Shown: positions 35,017 through 44,282 of the stretch, piece after piece
How the letters are laid out: each line of letters starts with the position of its first letter
How positions within the stretch are numbered: position 1 is the first letter of the stretch
Assembly (NCBI RefSeq): GCF_001748245.1
Contig: NZ_BDFO01000001.1
Location: 1,039,345-1,103,344 of the forward strand
Source of the DNA: Oligoflexus tunisiensis
GTDB lineage: Bacteria > Bdellovibrionota_B > Oligoflexia > Oligoflexales > Oligoflexaceae
Direction: 5' to 3'
Length of the DNA stretch: 64,000 nucleotides
Notes under the pieces: model-generated
Told to the model about the DNA's origin: nothing
Database searches by the model: none
The model's input: the letters and a program-made list of their open reading frames with translations, nothing else
Translations under genes and position numbers: made by a program

Positions 35017-35991
35017 ATGACGAAGAAATCGATAGCTGTGCTTTGCAGTGGTGGTGACGGCCCCGGCATGAATGCAGCCATTCGCTCGGTGGTGCGTAGC
35101 GCCTATTTTGAAGGCATCGATGTATACGGCGTTTACAAGGGATTCGAAGGTCTGCTCGATAAATCCGTCGCTCATCTGGATTTGTCCTCAGTCGGCAATA
35201 TCATCCAGCGCGGAGGGACCATCATTTACACATCCCGTTCGTCCCGCTTTATGCAGGCCGAATACCGGACGCAGGCCGCCGAGTTCCTGAAGGACCTGGG
35301 CGTTTCCGGTCTGATCGTGATCGGCGGCAATGGCTCATTCAATGGCGCCGCTCTTCTGCACAAGGAACATGGCATCCCGGTCGCCTGTCTGCCGGGAACC
35401 ATCGACAATGATATCGAAGGAACCGAATTTTCCATCGGCTTTGACACCGCTCTGAATACCGCAGTGGAAGCCATCGATAAAATTCGTGATACCGCTACCT
35501 CGCATGATCGCACCTTCCTGGTGGAAGTGATGGGACGCTCATCGGGTCTGATCGCCATCACGGTGGCGATTGCCACAGGTGCGGAAGCCGTGATCTTCCC
35601 TGATTTGAAAGTGGACCTGGCCTCGGTCGCTTATACTGTGAAACGCGGTGTGACGCGTGGCAAGAAATCGTCCATCATCATCGTCGCGGAAGGGGAAAAG
35701 GAAGGCCTGAGTCACGTCTATCAAAAGGAACTGCAGGAAGCTTACGGACTGGAAACCAAGCTCTGTATTCTCGGGCATATTCAACGGGGCGGCAACCCAT
35801 CGCCGCGGGATCGTTTCCTCGGTTCCTTCATGGGGAACATGGCGGTCAAGGCCCTCGTGCAAGGGGAAAAGGCTGTAGCCACCGTGGTGCGCGATGGAAA
35901 ATTCGCGATCGCTCCTCTGAACGAGTGTCTGAGCAAGCGCAATGATTTTGATCGCAGTCTTTTGGATCTTCTGAATGTACTCGCACTATGA
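35017..35991 (+). CDS. pfkA: ATP-dependent 6-phosphofructokinase (PfkA family), active-site variant
   Basis: 324 residues, the family norm, with the start at 35017 after GGAGAAAG. It shows LCSGGDGPGMNAAIR, the substrate motif GTIDNDIEGT, EVMGRSSG and LGHIQRGGNPSPRDR. It phosphorylates fructose 6-phosphate in glycolysis. The metal-binding aspartate of GGDGS (E. coli D103) is N105 here (VIGGNGSF), although the adjacent Gly that favours ATP is kept. Activity may be altered or the enzyme may be specialised. Confidence 0.9.
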   Translation: MTKKSIAVLCSGGDGPGMNAAIRSVVRSAYFEGIDVYGVYKGFEGLLDKSVAHLDLSSVGNIIQRGGTIIYTSRSSRFMQAEYRTQAAEFLKDLGVSGLIVIGGNGSFNGAALLHKEHGIPVACLPGTIDNDIEGTEFSIGFDTALNTAVEAIDKIRDTATSHDRTFLVEVMGRSSGLIAITVAIATGAEAVIFPDLKVDLASVAYTVKRGVTRGKKSSIIIVAEGEKEGLSHVYQKELQEAYGLETKLCILGHIQRGGNPSPRDRFLGSFMGNMAVKALVQGEKAVATVVRDGKFAIAPLNECLSKRNDFDRSLLDLLNVLAL

Positions 35992-36003
35992 AAGGGCGTG
36001 GGG

Positions 36004-36438
36004 ATGGGTCTTTTCCCTGCTTCGATCGATCTGGCGTCTTTGAATCGGGACTGGCGACCCAAGGCTGAATCCAGTATCGGCCTGAACTTCGTGGACATTG
36101 GAGAGAACAGCATCACAGCGGAATTCACGGTCGGTGATGCCATGCTGCAGCCGCATGGCATCATGCATGGCGGCTTCTCCTGTCTGGTGGGGGAGGGCAT
36201 GGGTTCGGTGGCTGGCAATCTGAGCCTCAAGGATCCTGCGCTCGCCGTCGTCGGCCAGAATCTGCAGGCCCTGCATCTGCGTCCGGCCAAACCCGGTGAT
36301 GTTCTCCGGGCCCGCGTGCAGGCCGTCCATGTCGGAAGGCGTTCGCAGATCTGGGAAACGGAAATACGCGATCAACGCAGCGAAAAGCTGGTGGCGCGGG
36401 TGACCTTGACGGTGGCTGTGGTGGAACGTCCCGGCTGA
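36004..36438 (+). CDS. PaaI/YdiI-type hotdog thioesterase
   Basis: 144 residues, starting at 36004 within AAAGGGCGTGGGG. The hotdog fold is indicated by QPHGIMHGGFSCLVGEG, with the catalytic-type acidic residue after the helix, and by LRPAKPGDVLRARVQ. The family includes DHNA-CoA thioesterase (MenI) of vitamin K2 synthesis, which would fit the menaquinone genes 9 kb away, but this gene is not in that operon. Substrate remains open. Confidence 0.85.
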   Translation: MGLFPASIDLASLNRDWRPKAESSIGLNFVDIGENSITAEFTVGDAMLQPHGIMHGGFSCLVGEGMGSVAGNLSLKDPALAVVGQNLQALHLRPAKPGDVLRARVQAVHVGRRSQIWETEIRDQRSEKLVARVTLTVAVVERPG

Positions 36439-38838
36439 TCAGCGGGTTTCGAAATGGAACCAGGCGGCTGGTTGATGGCCGGGGTCCTTCTTTTCCAGAA
36501 AAATCAGCACAATGATTTCATGGCGGCGATCACCGTCGCTATTGAGTATCAGGGCATCAGCCAGCTGCATCAGGCGCGAAAGACCTGGCAGCGAGCGGCG
36601 GCCCTCACCCTCCTGAATATGCTCTTCCAAAAAGACGATCAGTTCCTGCTGGCTCAAAAGCTGGCCGCGCAGGTCCATGGATATGGCCACAAGGCTCGCA
36701 TCGAAACCATAACGCAGCTGCTGGAGCGGCGTGCTGATGGTCTGTGGGTTTGAGTTCGCGACCATGGCATGGGCTTTCTTAAGGCTCAAAAGACTGCTGG
36801 TGATCTCGGCCATGTCCTCGATGCTCTCGCCTTCAAGTCCCATGCGTTCCAGATCCTCGCGCAGCTGCTGCACCAGGGAATCCCGCTGCTCCATCGCCGG
36901 CAGAGGTTTTTCCTTCACCTCGAAACCCCAGGCCAGATACTTTTCGATTCCAAATATATCACGGGTCAGAAGCTTGCTTAAATGAATCAGGAGAATCTGC
37001 TGCAGCATGAGACGCGGCAGGTTCAAGGGAATGATATGGGCCACATGCGGGTTCTGTCGCATCATGGCGAGGTTTTTCAGGGTATCCTCGGACGACATCA
37101 CCACAATGCGGGTGTTCGGATGAGTCCGGATGATTTCCGGTGTCAGACTCAGCCAGCTGTGATGCAGGGCCAGAAGATCAAAGGCATGCTCTCTCATGAG
37201 CTGCAGAAATTCCTGCGGGTTTTCCGCCAGCTGAAGCTCGACCTTGCTGCCGCCGATCGCCATGCGATAGATCCGCTGATGCTTGCGATCGGCATCCAGG
37301 ATCAGAAGGCGCTTTTTGCTTATGGAATGGCTCTTTTCATAGAGCTGGGCTGCCGGCTCCAGGGTGCGGGTCAGCAGACTGATATGTCTCTCAAGGTCCG
37401 TGTAGGACGCATTATCAAAGGCCACATGGAGCTGCTGCAGGCAGCTGAAGACTTTCGGGATCGTGTGATTGCGCAGATCCGCGATGCGGCTCAGAATCGC
37501 ATCCTTGTCCCGGGCAATGAGCGCAACCTTTTCCTTCTGGTTGGCCAGAGCCTCATGATGATCCTCAAGCTCCAGATGCAGACGCTCCAGCTCGCTGTTC
37601 CGCCGGTTGAGGTCCGCCGTGCGCCGGTCCACTTCAGCCTGGAGCGTGCGGTTGCGGTCGGCAATGATCTTGGCCTTGGCGCGTTGAATTTCTGCATCAT
37701 TCTGAATGGTCTTTTGAATCATGATCGAGAGCAGGATGCTGATGAAAGCGATCAGGGCCCAGGGGAAGAGCATGCCGCGAGCCGAATCGGAAAACAAAAG
37801 CTGGCCGATATCATGGAGCGATGCCACCGTGAGCACGACGAGGCTGACCCCAAGCCGGGCGCCGAACTGGGATTTTTCAAACATGGCCCGCAAGGCAAAG
37901 GGCAGGAAAATCAAAACCTGAACGATCAGAACCTTATAGTAATTGCGCCGCAAGCCATCAAAGCTGAGCGAGTCACTCCAAAGCCAGGAGCCGAGGAAGA
38001 AGACAAAGATGCAGGCATTGAGAAGGGCCAGTTTATGTCCAATCTTCTGCCGTGTGGGCATGATCTCTTCGATAAAGAGGAAGAAAGGAACCGGGGCCAG
38101 CGCCAGCAGCAGATGCCAGATCAGGCGCCAGAGCGGTGTATGAGAGAAGAGAACATAAACCAGGTCCGTGCCGGTGATATAGGTGATGCTCATGGCACAG
38201 GCCGAAAGACCAAAGTAGAGCAGAACGCGGCCGCCTTTGATGAGATAGAGCAGAAAGCCGCCAATGCCCATGAACAGCACGATGGAGCCCGCGGTGAGGT
38301 CGGCGATGTCCGTGGCCAGGAATTGATAGAGGGCCATATCCTGCTCGCTCACGTTCAACGTGTGGCAGGTGGGCTGATAGCCGTTCTTGTCCGAATAGAA
38401 CGTCTCCACGATCACCTGCGAGGGGCGTTCGGGTCGCGGCAGGATCAGGAAGGGCTGCCCTTGAATAATGCGAACGCTATTGGGCCAGCTCACCTCCGGC
38501 GTGCGTTCCAGAATCAACTCCTGATCCTGGAAAATCCGGATGATGTTGGTGCATTTGGTCAGAATCAAATAGTGCAGCGCAGGGTCCTCGGGCAGGGAAT
38601 AGGCGAACCACGCGCGCGCTTTGGAATTGATGGGCTTGTCATCAACGGATTCCTCGGTCACCTCCTGCCAGCCCGTCCCGGAAGGGGGAGGTGTTTGGAA
38701 CACATTGTTGCTGTCATAAAACCAAAGCACAGGCTCACCCTGCCGCAAATCAAACGTGCCTCCCTGCCGACAGGCGATCGGCCCTGTCAGAAGCAGAAGA
38801 AGCAATGCGAGCAGGTTGTAACGCCTGAGGAAGACCAA
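36439..38838 (-). CDS. 7TM-DISM-type lipoprotein sensor with degenerate receiver and ATPase domains
   Basis: 799 residues from a TTG at 38838. This start follows GGAAAGG, lies four bases after the upstream gene and gives a clean lipoprotein signal (lipobox PIAC). The ATG at 38874 would put 12 extra residues in front. An extracellular DISM-like region (about 25-170) is followed by seven membrane helices (175-375), a coiled coil (380-445), a receiver-like domain (about 490-610) and a C-terminal HATPase-like region. The receiver lacks the phosphoacceptor Asp (position holds His in FDLLALHHS) and the ATP-binding Gly-rich loop is lost (EGRRSLPGLSR). Confidence 0.7.
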   Translation of the reverse strand: MVFLRRYNLLALLLLLLTGPIACRQGGTFDLRQGEPVLWFYDSNNVFQTPPPSGTGWQEVTEESVDDKPINSKARAWFAYSLPEDPALHYLILTKCTNIIRIFQDQELILERTPEVSWPNSVRIIQGQPFLILPRPERPSQVIVETFYSDKNGYQPTCHTLNVSEQDMALYQFLATDIADLTAGSIVLFMGIGGFLLYLIKGGRVLLYFGLSACAMSITYITGTDLVYVLFSHTPLWRLIWHLLLALAPVPFFLFIEEIMPTRQKIGHKLALLNACIFVFFLGSWLWSDSLSFDGLRRNYYKVLIVQVLIFLPFALRAMFEKSQFGARLGVSLVVLTVASLHDIGQLLFSDSARGMLFPWALIAFISILLSIMIQKTIQNDAEIQRAKAKIIADRNRTLQAEVDRRTADLNRRNSELERLHLELEDHHEALANQKEKVALIARDKDAILSRIADLRNHTIPKVFSCLQQLHVAFDNASYTDLERHISLLTRTLEPAAQLYEKSHSISKKRLLILDADRKHQRIYRMAIGGSKVELQLAENPQEFLQLMREHAFDLLALHHSWLSLTPEIIRTHPNTRIVVMSSEDTLKNLAMMRQNPHVAHIIPLNLPRLMLQQILLIHLSKLLTRDIFGIEKYLAWGFEVKEKPLPAMEQRDSLVQQLREDLERMGLEGESIEDMAEITSSLLSLKKAHAMVANSNPQTISTPLQQLRYGFDASLVAISMDLRGQLLSQQELIVFLEEHIQEGEGRRSLPGLSRLMQLADALILNSDGDRRHEIIVLIFLEKKDPGHQPAAWFHFETR

Positions 38839-38842
38839 GCCT

Positions 38843-41317
38843 TCACCTTTCCACAAAATAATGAAACGACCCATGCCGTTTGCGGACCTGGGTTTTGCCA
38901 ATCACATTGATCAGAGCAATGATCTCCGTCCGTTCTCCCGGTTTGATATTCGTGATCATCAGATCCGCCGTGGAGATGATTTGGAAGAGGCCCATGCCTC
39001 CACCGCCTTTGCCTTCATGTTCATTGATCTTGCCGAAGTGTCCATCAAAGCAGGATTTCAGATAGCGCGTGATGGTTTCGCGCTTCAGGGCTCCAAATGG
39101 ATCATCCACGGAGAGCGCAATGGTCGAACCATCAAAGGCAAAACGCAGCTTGCCGTATTCCGTGGGTTCCAGCTCCACCGCCACCCGGCGCGACAGGTGA
39201 TTGTATTTCGAAAGGCCGGTCTTGCGATCGACGGGAGCGTCATAGATGGCATTCATGAGAATTTCGTCGGTGATCATCGTCGCATTGCGGATATGGGAGG
39301 TCATGATCCCGGCCTTGGTCAGCTCACTTTCCACCACTTCCAGATACTGAGCCCGATTCTGACTCGACGTGATGATGTATTCCTTGACGTCCACACCCCA
39401 GTTCAGATACTTCTCCAAACCGAAAATATCGTTGCTGAGTATCTTCGTTACGGTAACCAGAAGGTTTTTCTGGGTCAGGGCACGCTCCTCATCATCCTGG
39501 TAAATGACATGGCAGAGACCCGGATTTTCCGCCAGAAGGTCAATGTGCTGGCTCAGCTCATGACGCGTGGTGAGCACGGTCGCCACGGACGGAAACTGCC
39601 TGTGCACGAGCGAAGGAATGCCGGTAAAGTCGGTGCTGATCACGGTCAGATCCGGCTGCTCCTGGGACATGGCCTCGGTAAATTCATCAGGTTTCATGAA
39701 GGAACGGATATCGACACGGCTGCCGCCGAGGGCCATCTTGGTGACCATCAGAAGCTGCTTTTCCGGCTCCAAAAGCCAGATGCGCCGGCTTCTGAGCGCC
39801 TCGCTGGTGCTGTGCAAGCGAGCCACCGGCTCGAGCTGGCTGGCGATTTTATGGACTTCAATGCTGAGATTCTGCAGAGCCGTTTTATTGCGCTGCTCAT
39901 AAAGCTGCTTCAGACCATCCGTCAGGCTCGGCAGAATATCGCTGCTGATTTCCGCCACCTTTTTCAAAAGAGCATCCTTCTGGCCAATCAAATCCTCAAG
40001 CCGCTTGTGACTGATGCTGAGCAGGATATTCTTTTCTTCCAGATCAAAATTCGACTGTTCGAGTTCTTCAGTCTTGACCTGAAGGACCTGGGATCTCAGC
40101 TCGACCTCCTCGGCCAGTTTCAGGCTGTATTCCTCGAGACTCCGGGTGCGCTCGACTTCCAGGCTGCGCTCCCGATCGATATAGATTTGAATCAGATAGG
40201 TGATCAGTGTTCCCATAAAAAATATGAGAGCGAGGCAGGTGGCTTCAAAGAAGGGCCAGCCGAGGAGCAGGCTCGCGATATCCACCGCCGTACCAAGGAA
40301 AAGCACGATCAGCCCCAGGGTCAGGATCGGAGCCGGTGAAGGCGCCCGGATCAGCAGCGGCAGACAAAGAATGGCGACCACGATCAGCTGGGGACCCAGG
40401 AACTGGAAGAAGAGGATACGCAGGCGTTCCAAATGCTGATCATAACCGCTGGCGAAGAGGGCCACACCCACCAGGGTCGGCACGATGTTCACCCAGGCCA
40501 GCACGCGCAGGGTTGGAATCGGCGTCGGGAGCACATGATAAAAGAAGAACATGAAGGCCGCCGGAGCTATCATCACCGCAAAATGCCAGACGTGGAGCAG
40601 CCAGGGAATGCCCGGCAACGCGAAGTGAACCGGATGGGACACGGCGAAGAAGGTGGCACCGACCGAGCCGGAAAAGAGACCGAAGAGGAGTATGGTCCTC
40701 TGCATCTTAAAGAGCCAGACCATAAGGCTGATCGCACACAGAAAGAGCATGACCATGGACGTGAGCGTTTCAAAAGCCTGGAAGGTTGCAAACCGCCTTA
40801 CGACGGTCACCTCATTCCCGATGCGAACCTCGCGGCAGTCCAGTTGAAAGGCCGTGCGATGGGAACGGAGGATGCGGAAGTAAAGCGGCTGCGGACCCTG
40901 ATCCATGGGCAGAAGGAAATAGGGTTTGTTGTTGCGGTTCAGTTCGAGGTTGAAGTTGCTCTTGAGCTGAAAGTCCGCCAGCATTCGTTCGCCCCAGTAG
41001 ACCTTGTCCACATTGCCACAGAAACCCAGCATCAAAACCGAACGCTGATCAAGCGCTTCCGCCGGGACCTCATAGCGAAGCCAGACCGCCTGGAACGCAT
41101 CCAGATGATCGATCCGGTTCGGCGGCAGGAAATTTTCATTCTGTTTCATCGCTTCAAAGGAAAGGGGCTCATCGAGGCCTTCCGGCATCAGAGTATAAGT
41201 TTTGGAACCTTGCAAATCATAAAGCTGCTCATGATCGCAGCCGCTGGTCAAAAACCAGAGACTGCCCATAAGCAGGCAGAACTGCAGAGATTTGCAGAGT
41301 TTCCATCGCATGCGCAC
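38843..41317 (-). CDS. 7TM-DISM-type lipoprotein sensor with HATPase-like output domain
   Basis: 824 residues with a GTG start at 41317 after AAAGGG (an ATG follows at 41311). The lipobox is LTSGC. The layout matches the downstream paralogue: DISM-like extracellular part, seven helices (about 180-385), coiled coil (390-460), receiver-like domain with Ser in place of the phosphoacceptor Asp (PDLTVISTDF), then an ATPase-like domain. Here the N-box (ITDEILMNAIYD) and Gly-rich loop (EGKGGGGMGLF) are intact. It lacks a typical His phosphorylation site before the ATPase, so it may act like RsbW/SpoIIE-partner anti-sigma kinases. Confidence 0.72.
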   Translation of the reverse strand: MRMRWKLCKSLQFCLLMGSLWFLTSGCDHEQLYDLQGSKTYTLMPEGLDEPLSFEAMKQNENFLPPNRIDHLDAFQAVWLRYEVPAEALDQRSVLMLGFCGNVDKVYWGERMLADFQLKSNFNLELNRNNKPYFLLPMDQGPQPLYFRILRSHRTAFQLDCREVRIGNEVTVVRRFATFQAFETLTSMVMLFLCAISLMVWLFKMQRTILLFGLFSGSVGATFFAVSHPVHFALPGIPWLLHVWHFAVMIAPAAFMFFFYHVLPTPIPTLRVLAWVNIVPTLVGVALFASGYDQHLERLRILFFQFLGPQLIVVAILCLPLLIRAPSPAPILTLGLIVLFLGTAVDIASLLLGWPFFEATCLALIFFMGTLITYLIQIYIDRERSLEVERTRSLEEYSLKLAEEVELRSQVLQVKTEELEQSNFDLEEKNILLSISHKRLEDLIGQKDALLKKVAEISSDILPSLTDGLKQLYEQRNKTALQNLSIEVHKIASQLEPVARLHSTSEALRSRRIWLLEPEKQLLMVTKMALGGSRVDIRSFMKPDEFTEAMSQEQPDLTVISTDFTGIPSLVHRQFPSVATVLTTRHELSQHIDLLAENPGLCHVIYQDDEERALTQKNLLVTVTKILSNDIFGLEKYLNWGVDVKEYIITSSQNRAQYLEVVESELTKAGIMTSHIRNATMITDEILMNAIYDAPVDRKTGLSKYNHLSRRVAVELEPTEYGKLRFAFDGSTIALSVDDPFGALKRETITRYLKSCFDGHFGKINEHEGKGGGGMGLFQIISTADLMITNIKPGERTEIIALINVIGKTQVRKRHGSFHYFVER

Positions 41318-41425
41318 GAACGCCCTTTTTTAAAAAAAGCGATGAGGATCCTCTTTCAGTTTATCGGTCCTGCTGAGGAAAGTGTTGCCGAGCCCAGGCA
41401 GGCATGGTCGGCAGATTTTGCCGCC

Positions 41426-42595
41426 TTAGGAGGTGACACGGGGAGCGAGGCGATCCTTCCAACGCAGGAAGTGCTTCTCAAAGAGGTGGTAGCTGATCCA
41501 GGCGCCGAGTATGGCCACGCTGATGCCGATGGCGGCATTCACCAGGACAGCTGGCGTCTGATGGCCGAGACTGCTCGTGAGCCAGTCAATGCTGTGATAC
41601 TGATAGGCGGGCCAGGACAGAAAGTGGTGGAACACATAAATTCCATAGCTGTATTTTCCAAGAAAGCGCAAAGGCTTCAGACAGAGGCCACGATTCAGGA
41701 GCGACGTCTTCGGCAGAGCCACAGCCCCCAGATGCAAAGCTGCAAAAAAGCCAAGCCACGACAAAGTCCGGAAGGCTTCCGCGGCCTCGTCCATGGAAGG
41801 ATTCATCTGCACCAGGGCGATGATCGCAATCTTCGTCAGGAGGGACGCCCCAAACAGCCAGGCGGCCCAGCGTCGTAGGACCACCTTGCCTTGAACCACA
41901 ACCGAAGGCTGACGCAGCCAGATGGCAAGCCAGGCACCCAGACACAACGCATTCAAACGCAAGGGTGTCAGCACGTGAATCGAAACCTTGCTGATGCCGT
42001 TGACGTCCATCCAGAAATGAAAAGCTGTGGAAAGGATCACGAGAGCCGCGCAGAGGTGCATCAGATGCCGTTCCGCCAGCCGGTAAACAAGCAAAGGCCA
42101 GACCAGATAAAACTGCTCTTCCACAGCGAGCGACCAGAAATGTCCAATATAGGGAACGGACCAGCTGCCTTCGGCGGCTATGTAAAAATTCAAAAGATAG
42201 GTCCAGGCCCAGGGCATGGCATCCCAGACTTTGGCGTAAGCGGGTTGCAAAGCCTCAGGCAAAAGCAGAAGCACGAGCATGACGAGCAGGAGGACCAGGT
42301 AATAAAGGGGAAAGATTCGAAGGAAGCGTCGCACCCAGAAATTGCGGAGGTACTGAGCATCCGCTTTGGTGTCCATGAGGATGCCGGTGATGAGAAAACC
42401 GGACAGCATAAAGAAGAGGTCGATCCCGAGGGTTCCATAGCCGCTGAGCTTCTGCAGGCTGAGCTCGAAAAAATTTTGTGGTGTAAACGTCACAAAGAAA
42501 TGCACGCAGAGGACCATAAGAATGGCAAGACCCCGGATACCATCCAGGGCCGGAATATGGCCTTGCGCAGCCGGCTTGGCTGGGATTTCGGACAT
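41426..42595 (-). CDS. Acyltransferase 3 family membrane protein (OafA/YrhL type)
   Basis: 389 residues with about ten membrane helices. The family N-terminus HIPALDGIRGLAILMVLCVH and the segment LGIDLFFMLSGFLITGIL are plain. Members acylate sugars of cell-surface glycans or lipids. No SGNH domain is fused. The GGAGG ribosome site sits in a hairpin stem (42607-42641). The substrate cannot be told from context. Confidence 0.92.
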   Translation of the reverse strand: MSEIPAKPAAQGHIPALDGIRGLAILMVLCVHFFVTFTPQNFFELSLQKLSGYGTLGIDLFFMLSGFLITGILMDTKADAQYLRNFWVRRFLRIFPLYYLVLLLVMLVLLLLPEALQPAYAKVWDAMPWAWTYLLNFYIAAEGSWSVPYIGHFWSLAVEEQFYLVWPLLVYRLAERHLMHLCAALVILSTAFHFWMDVNGISKVSIHVLTPLRLNALCLGAWLAIWLRQPSVVVQGKVVLRRWAAWLFGASLLTKIAIIALVQMNPSMDEAAEAFRTLSWLGFFAALHLGAVALPKTSLLNRGLCLKPLRFLGKYSYGIYVFHHFLSWPAYQYHSIDWLTSSLGHQTPAVLVNAAIGISVAILGAWISYHLFEKHFLRWKDRLAPRVTS

Positions 42596-42606
42596 TGTGC
42601 GTGCTT

Positions 42607-42641
42607 CCTCCGCGGAGATCCTAGTGGAAATTCCGCGGAGG
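42607..42641 (-). promoter_or_regulatory. Hairpin that covers the ribosome site of the acyltransferase gene
   Basis: On the minus strand the arms CCTCCGCGGA and TCCGCGGAGG form a perfect 10 bp GC-rich stem with a 15-base loop. The 3' arm contains the Shine-Dalgarno GGAGG, 11 bases before the ATG at 42595. No U-tract follows, so occlusion of the ribosome site is a better reading than a plain terminator of the upstream lipoprotein gene. Confidence 0.6.
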
Positions 42642-42672
42642 TGCTTGCATCAGAGTGCGAATCATAGGCTGA

Positions 42673-43632
42673 TCAGGGTGCGGTTTGCAGGACCACACCC
42701 GCAGTCCGCGTGGCGCGTCCAGCGCCTTCCGCAGCTTTTATCTGCAAAGTCAGGGTTTTGACCCGGACCCACTCATCAGGATTCCAGTTGCGGCTGCACG
42801 ACTCGAAGATAAAGTCCTCGGGCTTCGCACCCTTGATGCCTTCGGGTTTGCCCTCCCGAACCGAATAGGTGCAGACCGTTTCATCGAAGATCAGCTCGAT
42901 CTTATCCTTGGGCTGATCCGCGCCTGGACCTTGTCCCGCATTGGACCCACCGGGGGCATAGTTGCTGATATACCTCGGAATCTTCAGCGGCATCCAGAGA
43001 TTCCAGGTTTTACGATCCATGCCAGGCCAGTCCCCTGCGGAACCCGTGGAGGCAAAAAGCGCCAGGCCTTTGCCGATGCGCTGCTCAATGGCCTTCAAAG
43101 ACCCGGGATTGACGGTGGTGGACATCTGCAAAAAGCCCTGGGGAAGCATGACTTCGACATGCAGCTCCACGTTATTTTGCAGACTGCGGTCTGAATCAAA
43201 AATCATATGATAGGGACTGCCCTTCGGCAGAGCTGTCACGACACTCGGGGCGATGGTGCTGTCGAGGTTGTTCATAACCATCATATTTTTGTCAGCACTC
43301 AACCACTCATCATCCGGCACATTCCCGATCCGGCAGCCGACATTCATCGGCTCGGGCGGTGCCTTATCATCCTTCTTTTCATTCGCATCACAATAGAGAT
43401 AGGCACCGCCGATGATCGCGGGCTCAATGGCCTTCTCCTCCTCCTCGGGATCATCCGGAGGCGGCATAAGGATTTCACCTGGTTCGGAGGGAACAGGAAT
43501 CGCATCACTGCCCAAAGGCTGAGCCGACCCGCTTTTGTTTTCGCGTTTGGTTGGCTGGAAAGGCTTGAATGAATCGCCTGGGGCACAACTCAAAAGCAGA
43601 GCTGAGCATACCAGCAGGTATGTCGGTCGCAT
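42673..43632 (-). CDS. Lipoprotein of unknown function
   Basis: 319 residues starting at 43632 after AGAGGAG. The lipobox is LLSC. A disordered Pro/Glu/Asp-rich linker (EPGEILMPPPDDPEEEEKAI) joins the anchor to a globular domain with cysteines at YLYCDA, VGCRIG, TVCTYS and ESCSRN. No family is recognised. A surface-exposed binding protein is possible. It precedes the acyltransferase gene on the same strand. Confidence 0.7.
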   Translation of the reverse strand: MRPTYLLVCSALLLSCAPGDSFKPFQPTKRENKSGSAQPLGSDAIPVPSEPGEILMPPPDDPEEEEKAIEPAIIGGAYLYCDANEKKDDKAPPEPMNVGCRIGNVPDDEWLSADKNMMVMNNLDSTIAPSVVTALPKGSPYHMIFDSDRSLQNNVELHVEVMLPQGFLQMSTTVNPGSLKAIEQRIGKGLALFASTGSAGDWPGMDRKTWNLWMPLKIPRYISNYAPGGSNAGQGPGADQPKDKIELIFDETVCTYSVREGKPEGIKGAKPEDFIFESCSRNWNPDEWVRVKTLTLQIKAAEGAGRATRTAGVVLQTAP

Positions 43633-43706
43633 ACGGACTCCTCTTACGGTTCCCTACCTTATTAAGATCGGTCGCCTGGGTAGTTTCCTTGATAATGTGC
43701 CAATTA

Positions 43707-44282
43707 TTAAGTAATTTCGGGGCGTTGAGGCGGAGTATTCGGCGGAGACTGAGGCACGAAGCTCTGAGAAAGCATACCCAGCAGATCGAATACAGAACCA
43801 CTTTGTCTTTTGATCATCTGATCCAGACTTTGCTCCACGATACGGATGAGCATGCCGAGCAGGGCCACTTTCTGCCGTTCCACGCCATGGTCCTGCAATT
43901 CCTGAGGATCGAGACGCTCCAGAAGGGAGTGGGAGGTGCGAATGCGGGCCATCATCTTGCGTTCGCGGCGACGCAGGGTATCGAGAATGGTGGCGCCCAG
44001 GTCTTCACGGGCCTTGTAAAGACGGGTTCCGCGCTCGCTTTTACCCGCTTCCTCGATCACGGCAAAATCCAAAAGCTCCTTCAGCGAAATGCTCACCAGG
44101 GCTTTGGAAATGCGCAGCCGCCGCATGAGTTCCGCAGCATCCAAAGGTGTCTGCGACAGATAAATATGACACCAGATCTGTCCGTGAACTTTCTTGAATC
44201 CCCAATACTCCATGAATTGCCCAACTTCCGAGGCAAATTCTTCGAGTTCCGTGAGGACACGCTGATCGTCTTTTTTCGTCAT
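43707..44282 (-). CDS. GbsR/MarR-family transcriptional regulator
   Basis: 191 residues with a winged helix-turn-helix at about 35-95 (QIWCHIYLSQTPLDAAELM, then LRISKALVSISLKELLDF, then a basic wing GKSERGTRLYK). The N-terminal EVGQFMEYWGFKKVHGQ is typical of the GbsR branch. The C-terminal half is helical and ends in a Pro-rich tail. The start codon overlaps the stop of the polyprenyl synthase gene (ATGA), so both are made from one message. It may regulate quinone or membrane genes, which is inference. Confidence 0.88.
   Translation of the reverse strand: MTKKDDQRVLTELEEFASEVGQFMEYWGFKKVHGQIWCHIYLSQTPLDAAELMRRLRISKALVSISLKELLDFAVIEEAGKSERGTRLYKAREDLGATILDTLRRRERKMMARIRTSHSLLERLDPQELQDHGVERQKVALLGMLIRIVEQSLDQMIKRQSGSVFDLLGMLSQSFVPQSPPNTPPQRPEIT

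Noticed and set aside
36982..38910. A 642-codon open frame on the plus strand opposite the downstream 7TM sensor
   Set aside because: It has no domain, no ribosome site and mirrors the codon pattern of the minus-strand gene, which has clear signal peptide and membrane segments.
38861..41878. Long plus-strand frames (492 and 481 codons) opposite the upstream sensor and the acyltransferase
   Set aside because: They are low-complexity, highly charged shadows of well-supported minus-strand genes.
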